In this document: positions 24,773 to 31,908 of the stretch, piece after piece | Position numbering within the stretch: the stretch's first letter is position 1 | Layout of the letters: the number at the start of each line of letters is the position of its first letter | Source: DASQHW01 sp038238245 | GTDB lineage: Bacteria > Actinomycetota > Acidimicrobiia > IMCC26256 > PALSA-610 | Assembly: GCA_038238245.1 (NCBI GenBank) | Contig: JBBRXX010000010.1 | Location: 76,985-140,984 of the forward strand | Direction of reading: 5' to 3' | Length of the DNA stretch: 64,000 bases | The notes under the pieces: model-generated | What the model was told of the DNA's origin: nothing | What the model saw: the letters and a program-made list of their open reading frames with translations, nothing else | Databases searched by the model: none | Position numbers and translations under genes: made by a program

Positions 24773-25042
24773 TCAGTGCGCGCGTTCGTAGTAGAGCGGC
24801 TCGTCGGTCTCGGTCGCGAAGTACACCCGGCCGCGCCGGTAAGCGAGTGGGGCGCCGGAACGCGCGGACACGAGCACGTCATCGTGTTCGACGGCCCACA
24901 GGCCATGATCACGCATGCGCACGAACTCGTTTCCTCGAGCGACGTACGCGAACACTTCGCCGTCTTCGATCCTGCACAGGCATCGGGTGCGATCCTCGAC
25001 CTGCGCTTCCGCTTCCTGCTCGTCGCCGACGTACAGCGTCAT
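24773..25042 (-). CDS. Small hypothetical protein
   Basis: An 89-residue acidic protein, no signal peptide or membrane helix. Sequence TRCLCRIEDGEVFAYVARGN and LAYRRGRVYFATETDEPLYY suggests a small beta-strand fold. No family recognised. ATG 25042 has a weak GGGGG ribosome binding site. The stop lies three bases from the G-rich inverted repeat. Confidence 0.55.
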   Translation of the reverse strand: MTLYVGDEQEAEAQVEDRTRCLCRIEDGEVFAYVARGNEFVRMRDHGLWAVEHDDVLVSARSGAPLAYRRGRVYFATETDEPLYYERAH

Positions 25043-25189
25043 GATCGGCCCCCTACCCGCCAGTGCCTAGCAGGCAACCTAGGGCCGAATGGGTCGGAGA
25101 GCCAGGACGTGATTCCACCAATTCGACCGATTTGCCCTGGACAAATAATGCGACCTTGACCGACTTTCTGCGCGAATGCCGTGAAGAGG

Positions 25190-25999
25190 TCAGCCGGCCC
25201 GCTCGGCGCGGCGGTGCAACGCGGCGGAGGTCGCGTCGTCGGCCGGGAGGAAGGTCTCGATCGCGAGCTCCGAGAGCGTGATGTCGAGCGCGGTGCCGAA
25301 CGTCGCGATCATCGTGACGAACGCGAGCTCGCCGTCGTCGGTGCGCAACCGCATCGGGATCGCAACCATGCGCGGGGCCGCGAACGCCGATTCCGGCGCC
25401 ACGCCCATCGCGGCTGCATAGCCCGCGAGCTCGACCTCGAGCGCGCGCAGCTCGTCGTCACCGGTGAGCGCGATCGTCCGCCGCAGGCTTCCCAGAATGT
25501 GGTCGACCCACTGCGACAGGTTCGCAAGACGCGGTGCCAGACCCTTCGGATGCAACGTCGCGCGCAGCACATTGCAGGGCGGTGCCAGCAGCTCGGGCGC
25601 GACCCCGTCGACGAGCACCGCGGCCGCGGTGTTGGCCGCGACGAGCTCCCAACGACGGTCGACGAGGATCGCGGGGTACGGCTCGTGACCGGTGAGCAGC
25701 CGGTCGATCGCCGCGCGCACCGACTGCATCTCGGGGGCGTCCAGATCCGTCGCGTGGTACGTCGGCGCGTATCCGGCGGCGATCAGCAACGGATTGCGCT
25801 CGCGCAACGGCACGTCGAGGTGCTCGGCGAGATGCAGGACCATCTCGCGGCTCGGGCGCGCGCGTCCGGTCTCGACGAAGCTCAGATGCCGAGCCGAGAT
25901 CCCAGCTTCGCCCGCGAGCTCCAGCTGGCTCATCCGGCGGCGGAGGCGCCAGTCCCGCAGCATTTGGCCGACGGACGTGGAAGGGGCTGTCGCGAGCAT
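25190..25999 (-). CDS. XRE regulator with MmyB-like ligand domain
   Basis: A 269-residue protein: N-terminal helix-turn-helix (QMLRDWRLRRRMSQLELAGE then GISARHLSFVETGRARPS) and a C-terminal PAS-like MmyB domain (YPAILVDRRWELVAANTAAA ... FVTMIATFGTALDITLSELA) that in homologues binds fatty acyl ligands. The ATG at 25999 is chosen; GTG 26008 is possible. Divergent from a mycothiol-type enzyme gene, which it may regulate, as is common for this family with adjacent oxidoreductases. Confidence 0.87.
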   Translation of the reverse strand: MLATAPSTSVGQMLRDWRLRRRMSQLELAGEAGISARHLSFVETGRARPSREMVLHLAEHLDVPLRERNPLLIAAGYAPTYHATDLDAPEMQSVRAAIDRLLTGHEPYPAILVDRRWELVAANTAAAVLVDGVAPELLAPPCNVLRATLHPKGLAPRLANLSQWVDHILGSLRRTIALTGDDELRALEVELAGYAAAMGVAPESAFAAPRMVAIPMRLRTDDGELAFVTMIATFGTALDITLSELAIETFLPADDATSAALHRRAERAG

Positions 26000-26085
26000 C
26001 GCCGTCACCGTAGCGACGCCTCGCGCGCTCGACCATTACCTCCGAGGGAATCGACCGGCACGCCGGGCAGGTCGAGGATGACGTC

Positions 26086-26748
26086 ATGACGACCACCACC
26101 GCCTTGCCCCGCCCCTACGTCGCCACCGGCGCCCTGAAGGAATACGAAGCGTTCGCCGCACTCGTCGAGTCCCTCTCCGACACCGAATGGCGCAGGCCTT
26201 CGCGATGCGCCGGCTTCGAAGTACGTGATGTCGCCGGCCACGTGGTCGGCCTCGCCGAAGACGTCGCCGCCGGCAAGCCCGGCAGTCGCAACGCCGAAGC
26301 CGAAGCCGCGTCGGTACGCGACGACACACCGGCGCAGGCCGCGGCGCGCCTCCGGGCCGCGCTCGTTGCGATCACCGCGCTCGCCGAAGCGGCTGACGAC
26401 CAGATGTGGAACGGACCGAGCGGCGTGCCCGATCTGTCGCTGGGCGAAGGTGTGCTGACGCTCTGGTTCGACACGTACGTCCATGGCGACGACATCCGGG
26501 CCGCGATCGATCGCCCGTCCGCGCGCGGCGACGGGTTGCACGCGAGCGTCGCGTACCTTGCCGCCGAGCTGACCAAGCGAGGCTGGGGCCCGGCCACGCT
26601 CGCCCTCGAGGGTGTGCCGCGTCACGACGTCGGTGGCGGCGGTCGCGGGATCACGGGCGACCCGCTGCAGTTCGTGCTCGTCGCGACCGGTCGCGCGGAT
26701 GCGTCGACGTTGGACCTCGACCCGACGGTGAACATCTACGCGGCGTAG
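26086..26748 (+). CDS. Maleylpyruvate isomerase family mycothiol-dependent enzyme
   Basis: A 220-residue DinB-fold protein with the MDMPI pattern: N-terminal FAALVESLSDTEWRRPSRC, metal His in FEVRDVAGHVVGLAED, and LTLWFDTYVHGDDIRAAI with the other metal ligands. Family members use mycothiol as thiol cofactor, fitting an actinobacterial host. The last part matches the MDMPI C-terminal domain. Exact reaction unknown; often detoxification. Its mRNA could be read into the next operon, but that has its own promoter. Confidence 0.85.
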   Translation: MTTTTALPRPYVATGALKEYEAFAALVESLSDTEWRRPSRCAGFEVRDVAGHVVGLAEDVAAGKPGSRNAEAEAASVRDDTPAQAAARLRAALVAITALAEAADDQMWNGPSGVPDLSLGEGVLTLWFDTYVHGDDIRAAIDRPSARGDGLHASVAYLAAELTKRGWGPATLALEGVPRHDVGGGGRGITGDPLQFVLVATGRADASTLDLDPTVNIYAA

Positions 26749-26752
26749 CAGG

Positions 26753-26772
26753 TGTTATCGAATATGATAACA
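26753..26772. promoter_or_regulatory. Operator/promoter of HTH-nucleotidyltransferase pair
   Basis: Perfect 7-bp inverted repeat TGTTATC-GAATAT-GATAACA overlapping a good -10 element (TATGAT, 26763-26768). The GTG start is 11 bases further, implying a leaderless or near-leaderless mRNA. Position is typical of an autoregulated antitoxin promoter. Confidence 0.75.
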
Positions 26773-26779
26773 TCTCGGT

Positions 26780-27088
26780 GTGGATGCCGCTGCCGCAATC
26801 CGACTGGCCCGGACACGGGCGCGGCTGTCGAAACGAGAGCTCGCCCGCCGGGCACACACGTCACCGGCCGCGATCGTCCACTACGAGTCCGGCGCGCAGG
26901 CGCCGACGTACCCGACGCTCGAACGGATCATTCGCGCCGCCGGTTGGCGAGCGGAGATCAGCGTCGAACCCTTGACGATCAGTCCCGAGATCGCCGGGCA
27001 GCGTCTGCTCGAGGTACTGGAGTTCGCGGAGCACTTTCCCCGCCGCCCGGCGGCACGCCACCTCGCCTATCCGATGCTGCCTCGATGA
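26780..27088 (+). CDS. XRE-type HTH protein, candidate antitoxin
   Basis: A 102-residue protein with a clear Cro/C1 helix-turn-helix (AIRLARTRARLSKRELARRA then HTSPAAIVHYESGAQAPTYP) and a short C-terminal part ending LEFAEHFPRRPAARHL, which could contact the downstream protein. ATGA overlap with the nucleotidyltransferase gene and the palindromic promoter are typical of type II or AbiE-like toxin-antitoxin operons. Toxin neutralisation is inferred from layout only. Confidence 0.78.
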   Translation: MDAAAAIRLARTRARLSKRELARRAHTSPAAIVHYESGAQAPTYPTLERIIRAAGWRAEISVEPLTISPEIAGQRLLEVLEFAEHFPRRPAARHLAYPMLPR

Positions 27089-27657
27089 CTTCTCTCGCGG
27101 ACATGGTCGTGGCAATAGAGCGCGCGCTGCGAAAGGCCGGCGTGCCGCACGCGTTCGGCGGGGCGATTGCGCTCGCCTTCCACATCGTCGAACCGCGAGG
27201 GACTCGCGACATCGATCTCAATTGCTTTGTCGCGTCGGAGCGCGCGCGTCGCGCGTTCGAAGCACTGCCGTCACCGATCAGATGGACGGATCCGGACGTA
27301 CGAGCCGTCGAGGACACGGGTCAGGTGCGCGTGTTCTGGGACGACACACCCGTCGATCTCTTCTTCACCAATCATCCGTTTCACGAGCGCGCCGCGGCCA
27401 ACGCCGTGGACGTGCCCTTCTCCGGAACGACGATTCCGATACTCGGTCCGATCGAGCTTGCGGTCTTCAAAGCGTTCTTCAATCGCACACGCGATTGGGC
27501 GGACATCGAAGCGATGGTCGATGCCGGCTCCCTCGATCTTCACGTCGTCATCGGTTGGATCGTGGACTTCCTGGGCCCCGACGATCCGAGAGTCCATCGG
27601 CTCAAGGAGCTCCTGCAACGGCCCCCACCTGGCGACGAACCGCGTTTCGCACCCTGA
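27085..27657 (+). CDS. Nucleotidyltransferase, candidate toxin
   Basis: A 190-residue protein with the minimal nucleotidyltransferase motif: Gly25-Gly26 (HAFGGAIALAFH) and Asp42/Asp44 (GTRDIDLNCF), plus later IPILGPIELAVFKAFFNRTR and DWADIEAMVDAG, similar to AbiEii-type and COG-level NTase toxins. Such enzymes transfer nucleotides to RNA or protein; MenT toxins modify tRNA. The preceding overlapping HTH gene is the likely antitoxin. ATG 27085 overlaps the HTH stop. No conventional toxin family name can be fixed. Confidence 0.75.
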   Translation: MTSLADMVVAIERALRKAGVPHAFGGAIALAFHIVEPRGTRDIDLNCFVASERARRAFEALPSPIRWTDPDVRAVEDTGQVRVFWDDTPVDLFFTNHPFHERAAANAVDVPFSGTTIPILGPIELAVFKAFFNRTRDWADIEAMVDAGSLDLHVVIGWIVDFLGPDDPRVHRLKELLQRPPPGDEPRFAP

Positions 27658-27673
27658 GGACTACCGTGCCGCC

Positions 27674-28690
27674 GTGGCGCGCAACGAGGACGCGGTCGAG
27701 GTGGAGGTCGACGGCCACGAGCTGCGGCTCACGAGCCCGGGCAAGGTGCTGTTTCCCGAGCGGGGCGAGACCAAGCTCGATCTGCTGCACTACTACCTCG
27801 CGGTCGCCGAGCCGATCATGCGCACGATGGGTGGGCGCCCGGTGCTCATGGAGCGCTACCCGCACGGCGCGACCGGATCGTCCTTTTTCCAGAAGCGCGT
27901 GCCCGAGAACGCGCCGCCGTGGCTGCGCACGACGATCGTGAGCACTCCCAACGGCACAACCTCGCGCGCGCTCGTGGTCGACGATCTCGCGCACATTGCA
28001 TGGGCGGTCAACCTCGGCTGCCTCGGATTCCACGTATGGCCCTCACTCGCCGAGGATCCCGACCATGCCGACGAGCTCCGTATCGACCTCGATCCGCAGC
28101 CCGGTGTCGCGTTCGAGCAGGTGCGTGTCGCGGCGCGCGACGTCAAGGCCCTGCTCGACGAGCTCGGTGTCGTGGCGTGGCCGAAGACGACCGGCAACCG
28201 TGGCATCCACGTGTACGCGCGACTCTTGCCGAAGTGGGACTCCTACCAGGTGCGGGCCTCGGCGGTGGCGCTGGCGCGAGAGCTCGCGCGCCGCCATCCG
28301 GATCGCATCACCGACGCGTGGTGGAAGGAAGAGCGCGGCGAGCGTGTCTTCGTCGACTTCAATCAGAACGCGCCGCACAAGACGGTGTTCGGCGCGTGGT
28401 GCGTGCGAGCACGCGCCGGCGCGCAGGTGTCGACGCCGGTCGGATGGCACGAGCTCGACACGATCGACGCCGACGCCATGACGATCGCAACCGTGCCGGC
28501 CCGGGTCGCCGCTGACGGCGACCCGTGGGAGCAGGCGCCCGCGGACCTGCAGTCGTTGGAGCCATTGCTCGCGCTCGCCGAACGCGACGCGGCGAACGGC
28601 TTGCAGGACGCGCCGTGGCCGCCGGTGTACCCCAAGATGCCCGGCGAGCCGCCCCGCGTCGCGCCCAGCCGCGCCCGCAAGAAGACCTAG
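27674..28690 (+). CDS. LigD-type DNA polymerase/primase domain protein
   Basis: A 338-residue stand-alone polymerase domain of the bacterial NHEJ ligase D family (archaeo-eukaryotic primase fold). Motifs: LTSPGKVLFPERGETKLDLL, the catalytic Asp pair in ELRIDLDPQPGV, KTTGNRGIHVYARL and VFVDFNQNAPHKTVFGAW. In LigD this domain fills gaps with ribonucleotides or deoxynucleotides during end joining. The ligase and nuclease domains are absent and no Ku gene is in the window; separate copies are common in actinobacteria. GTG 27674 was chosen; it is 16 bases after the nucleotidyltransferase stop. Confidence 0.9.
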   Translation: MARNEDAVEVEVDGHELRLTSPGKVLFPERGETKLDLLHYYLAVAEPIMRTMGGRPVLMERYPHGATGSSFFQKRVPENAPPWLRTTIVSTPNGTTSRALVVDDLAHIAWAVNLGCLGFHVWPSLAEDPDHADELRIDLDPQPGVAFEQVRVAARDVKALLDELGVVAWPKTTGNRGIHVYARLLPKWDSYQVRASAVALARELARRHPDRITDAWWKEERGERVFVDFNQNAPHKTVFGAWCVRARAGAQVSTPVGWHELDTIDADAMTIATVPARVAADGDPWEQAPADLQSLEPLLALAERDAANGLQDAPWPPVYPKMPGEPPRVAPSRARKKT

Positions 28691-28702
28691 CGAGGGAGCG
28701 CC

Positions 28703-29365
28703 GTGGAATTCAAAGGCTGGCCTGCTGTCGCGTTGCGGTTCTACGTCGGTCTCGAGGCCGACAACTCGAAGGCGTACTGGACCGCGCACAAGGACAAGTA
28801 CGAGGAGTCGGTGAGGGCGCCATTCCTCGCGCTGTCGGAGGAGATCGAGCGCGAGTTCGGCCCGCTGCGGGTGTTCCGGCCGTACCGCGACACGCGCTTT
28901 GCGAAGGACAAGAGCCCGTACAAGACCGCGGGGGCGGCCGTCACGGAGAGCCAAGGCGGCACGGCGTACTACGTGATGGTCAACGCCGAGGGCTTGTACG
29001 CCGGGAGCGGCTACTACCACCTCGCGCCCGATCAAATCGAGCGGTACCGCGCTGCAGTGGCGGACCCGCGCCGCGGACCGCAGCTGGCGAGCGCCGTCGC
29101 GGCGGTACGCAAGAAGAAGTACGACGTCGACGCGCGTGAATCACTGAAGCGCGTGCCGCGGGGGTTCGATGCCGAGCACCCACGGGCGGAGCTGCTGAAG
29201 ATGAAGGGCATGCACGTCGGCCGTTCGTTCGGCGCACCGAAGTGGCTCCACACGCGTGGTGCGCTCGAACGGATCGTCGCGGCATGGCGCGACGCGGCGC
29301 CGGTGAATCGCTGGCTCGATCGGCACGTGGGTCCGAGCACCGCGCCGCCCCCGGAACCCGACTGA
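28703..29365 (+). CDS. DUF2461 family protein
   Basis: A 220-residue protein matching DUF2461: FYVGLEADNSKAYWTAHKDK at the start, FRPYRDTRFAKDKSPYKT in the middle, and YVMVNAEGLYAGSGYYHLAP. Biochemical role unknown. GTG 28703 follows a GAGGGAG ribosome binding site. It is 12 bases from the LigD-like gene, so the two may be co-transcribed; whether DUF2461 has a role in DNA metabolism is not established. Confidence 0.88.
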   Translation: MEFKGWPAVALRFYVGLEADNSKAYWTAHKDKYEESVRAPFLALSEEIEREFGPLRVFRPYRDTRFAKDKSPYKTAGAAVTESQGGTAYYVMVNAEGLYAGSGYYHLAPDQIERYRAAVADPRRGPQLASAVAAVRKKKYDVDARESLKRVPRGFDAEHPRAELLKMKGMHVGRSFGAPKWLHTRGALERIVAAWRDAAPVNRWLDRHVGPSTAPPPEPD

Positions 29366-29395
29366 CACGCCACGGACCCCATAACCTGCACGGTG

Positions 29396-31219
29396 ATGTG
29401 TGGCATCGCCGGGTTCGCCGGCTCCGACCGCGAGCGGCTCGAAGCGATGCTGCGATCGATCGTGCATCGCGGGCCGGACGGGCAAGGCACCGACGTCGGC
29501 GAGCATTTCTCGATCGGCATGCGCCGGCTCGCGATCGTCGACGTCGCGACCGGTGACCAGCCGATGCACAGCGACGATCGCAATCTCGCGCTCGTCTTCA
29601 ACGGGGAGATCTACAACGCGCCTGAGCTGCGCCGTGCGCTCGTCGCACGCGGGCGCCGGTTCGTCACCGACCACTCCGACACGGAAGTCATCCTGCGCGG
29701 CTTCGAGGAATGGGGACCGCGGGTGGTCGACCACCTCACCGGCATGTTCGCGTTCGCGATCTCCGACTCGAAGCGGGCCGAGCTGTTCCTCGCGCGGGAC
29801 CGCCTCGGCATCAAGCCGCTGTACTACGTGGCCGGGACGGGCGGTTTCGCGTTCGCCTCCGAGTTGAAAGCGCTCTTCCAGGACTCCCGCGTGCGGAGAC
29901 AACCCGACCTCGATGCCGTGCGGCGCTTCTTGCTGTACCGGTTGCACGACGACGGCGAGGACACGTTCTTCGATGGCGTCCAACGCCTGCTGCCGGGCCA
30001 CACCATGGTCGTGCGGCCGGACGGCATCGTGAAGATCGAGCGCTACTGGAACCCGCCCGTGAATCCCGAGTTCTCGTCGAGCCGGTCGGACGACGACTAC
30101 GCGCAGGAGTTCGCCCAGACCTGGGACCGCGTCGTGGCGCGTCACCTCATCTCCGACGTCCCGGTGGGAGTGCCGCTCTCGGGCGGGCTCGACTCGACGG
30201 GTGTGGTGTCGACGATGGCACGCCTGATGGCCGGTGGCACCGATCTGCACACCGAAGGCCTCTACACATTCTCGGCGTTGTATCCCGGACAGAGCATCGA
30301 CGAGAGCGAGTACGTCCACGAAGTGGAGCGCGCGGTCGGCAGCATTCCCCACTACGCGTATCCGCAGGCCGATGACTTCTGGAACGAGATCACGGAGTGG
30401 ATCTGGTTCCAGGAGGAACCGACGATCGCGTCGGCACCGTACGCGTACTACTCGGTGTACCGGCTCGCGAGCAAGCACGTAAAGGTGATGGTGAGCGGCA
30501 ACGGCGGCGACGAGCTCCTGGCCGGCTACATCCCCTACTTTCGCGCGTACCTTTCCTCCGCGATCGCGCAGCGTCACTACCTCTCCGGCGCGCGCGAGAT
30601 CGTGAAGGGATGGGATCTGTACAAGAAGTACTTCGGCGAGATGGTGCGCACCCGTCTGCCGCGCCGGCGCAGCAACGTGCTGACGGCGCGCGAGCTTTTG
30701 CAGGAGGGCACGACCGCGCACTTCGAGGCGCACAAGAACCTCAACGAGCGTCTCGCGAGCGATGTGCTCCGGTATTCGACCCCCGACCTGCTGCGGTACG
30801 AAGACAAGAACTCGATGGCGTTCTCGATCGAGGCGCGGGTGCCGTTCCTCGACCACGAGATGGTGGAGCACATCTTCGCGCTGCCCATCGACCAGAAGAT
30901 CAAGGGCGGCTGGAACCGCGCGGTGTACCGCAACGCGATGAAGGGTCGGATGCCCGACAAGAACCGCCTGCGTCGCTCCAAGATCGGGTTCACGAACCCG
31001 GACATCACGTGGATGAAGGCCAGAGCCGACTACATCCGCGACATCTTCTCCTCGCGCGAGCTCGCGGGCCGCGAGGTGTACGACCAGCCGCGGCTCGTGC
31101 GCGCCTGGGACGAGTACCTCGCGGGCCGTCCCGGCGACGGCTTGATCTTCTGGCGGGTGCTCGTGACCGAGCTCTGGATGCGCCGCTACATCGACGCCAC
31201 CGTGGCGGTGGCATCGTGA
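29396..31219 (+). CDS. asnB: Asparagine synthetase (glutamine-hydrolysing)
   Basis: A 607-residue class II amidotransferase. The N-terminal glutaminase starts MCGIAGF; Cys2 is the nucleophile, so the ATG at 29396 and not the GTG three bases earlier is the working start. FNGEIYN and SDTEVILRGFEEWG are glutaminase signatures. The ATP pyrophosphatase loop VPLSGGLDSTG begins the synthetase domain. It normally makes asparagine from aspartate, but AsnB-like enzymes also amidate other carboxylates. Its stop overlaps the CofE-like gene, pointing to a joint pathway. Confidence 0.9.
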   Translation: MCGIAGFAGSDRERLEAMLRSIVHRGPDGQGTDVGEHFSIGMRRLAIVDVATGDQPMHSDDRNLALVFNGEIYNAPELRRALVARGRRFVTDHSDTEVILRGFEEWGPRVVDHLTGMFAFAISDSKRAELFLARDRLGIKPLYYVAGTGGFAFASELKALFQDSRVRRQPDLDAVRRFLLYRLHDDGEDTFFDGVQRLLPGHTMVVRPDGIVKIERYWNPPVNPEFSSSRSDDDYAQEFAQTWDRVVARHLISDVPVGVPLSGGLDSTGVVSTMARLMAGGTDLHTEGLYTFSALYPGQSIDESEYVHEVERAVGSIPHYAYPQADDFWNEITEWIWFQEEPTIASAPYAYYSVYRLASKHVKVMVSGNGGDELLAGYIPYFRAYLSSAIAQRHYLSGAREIVKGWDLYKKYFGEMVRTRLPRRRSNVLTARELLQEGTTAHFEAHKNLNERLASDVLRYSTPDLLRYEDKNSMAFSIEARVPFLDHEMVEHIFALPIDQKIKGGWNRAVYRNAMKGRMPDKNRLRRSKIGFTNPDITWMKARADYIRDIFSSRELAGREVYDQPRLVRAWDEYLAGRPGDGLIFWRVLVTELWMRRYIDATVAVAS

Positions 31220-31908
31220 CCGTCGTGACGGTCCGGGGGATCGACTACGAGCGCATTCAGGTGCAGACGCACCTCATCCACATCAAGGAACCGCTCCCAC
31301 CGGTGTTCGACGAGTACGTGAAGCCCGTGATGCAACCCGACGACTGGCTCGCGGTCTCGGAGAAGTTCGTGACGATCTCGCAGGGTCGCGTGATTCACCA
31401 CTCGGTCGTGCGGCCCGGCCGCCTCGCGAAGCTGCTCGTGAAGGGTGTGACCAAGCACCCCGACGATGTCGGCTACTCCGATGCGCGCAAGATGCAGGTC
31501 GCGATCATGCAAGCGGGGTGGTGGCGGATGTTCTTCGCGATGGTGGTCGGGGGTGTGTCACGGATCGTCCTGCGGCGACGAGGCGACTTCTACCGCATCG
31601 CGGGCCACCGCATCTCCGAGATCGACGGGTTCAGCCCGGCGACCGTCAAGCCGTTCGATGAATTCGCGATGCTCGGACCGGCCGACCCCGACGTCGCGTG
31701 CGCCGAGCTGGCCGCCCACGTCGGCGCCCCGGTCGCGATCGTCGACGCCAACAACATCAATGTCGAGGTGCTCGGCACGAGCCCGGGTTTCCCGATCGAT
31801 CGGGCCGTCGTCAGGGAGGTGCTGCTCGACAATCCACTCGGCCAGCACGACGAGCGCACGCCGATCATCGTCGTCCGCCGGCTGAACCCCCCGACGACGC
31901 ATCAGTAA
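31216..31908 (+). CDS. CofE-like (F420-0:gamma-glutamyl ligase family) protein
   Basis: A 230-residue protein of the F420 ligase (CofE) family: IQVQTHLIHIKEPLPPVFDE, then DDWLAVSEKFVTISQGRVIH, IDGFSPATVKPFDEFAMLGP and VAIVDANNINVEVLGTSPGF. CofE adds glutamates to F420-0 using GTP. This shorter relative lacks an FbiB C-terminal domain and has a hydrophobic patch (WWRMFFAMVVGGVSRIVL) that is unusual for the family. GTG 31216 overlaps the asnB stop (GTGA), so the two are coupled; no other F420 gene is nearby. Role in another amide or peptide ligation is plausible. Confidence 0.8.
   Translation: MTVVTVRGIDYERIQVQTHLIHIKEPLPPVFDEYVKPVMQPDDWLAVSEKFVTISQGRVIHHSVVRPGRLAKLLVKGVTKHPDDVGYSDARKMQVAIMQAGWWRMFFAMVVGGVSRIVLRRRGDFYRIAGHRISEIDGFSPATVKPFDEFAMLGPADPDVACAELAAHVGAPVAIVDANNINVEVLGTSPGFPIDRAVVREVLLDNPLGQHDERTPIIVVRRLNPPTTHQ

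Noticed and set aside
31216..31908. True CofE in an F420 biosynthesis locus
   Set aside because: No fbiA/fbiB/cofG partners nearby and coupling is to asnB, so only family membership is claimed.
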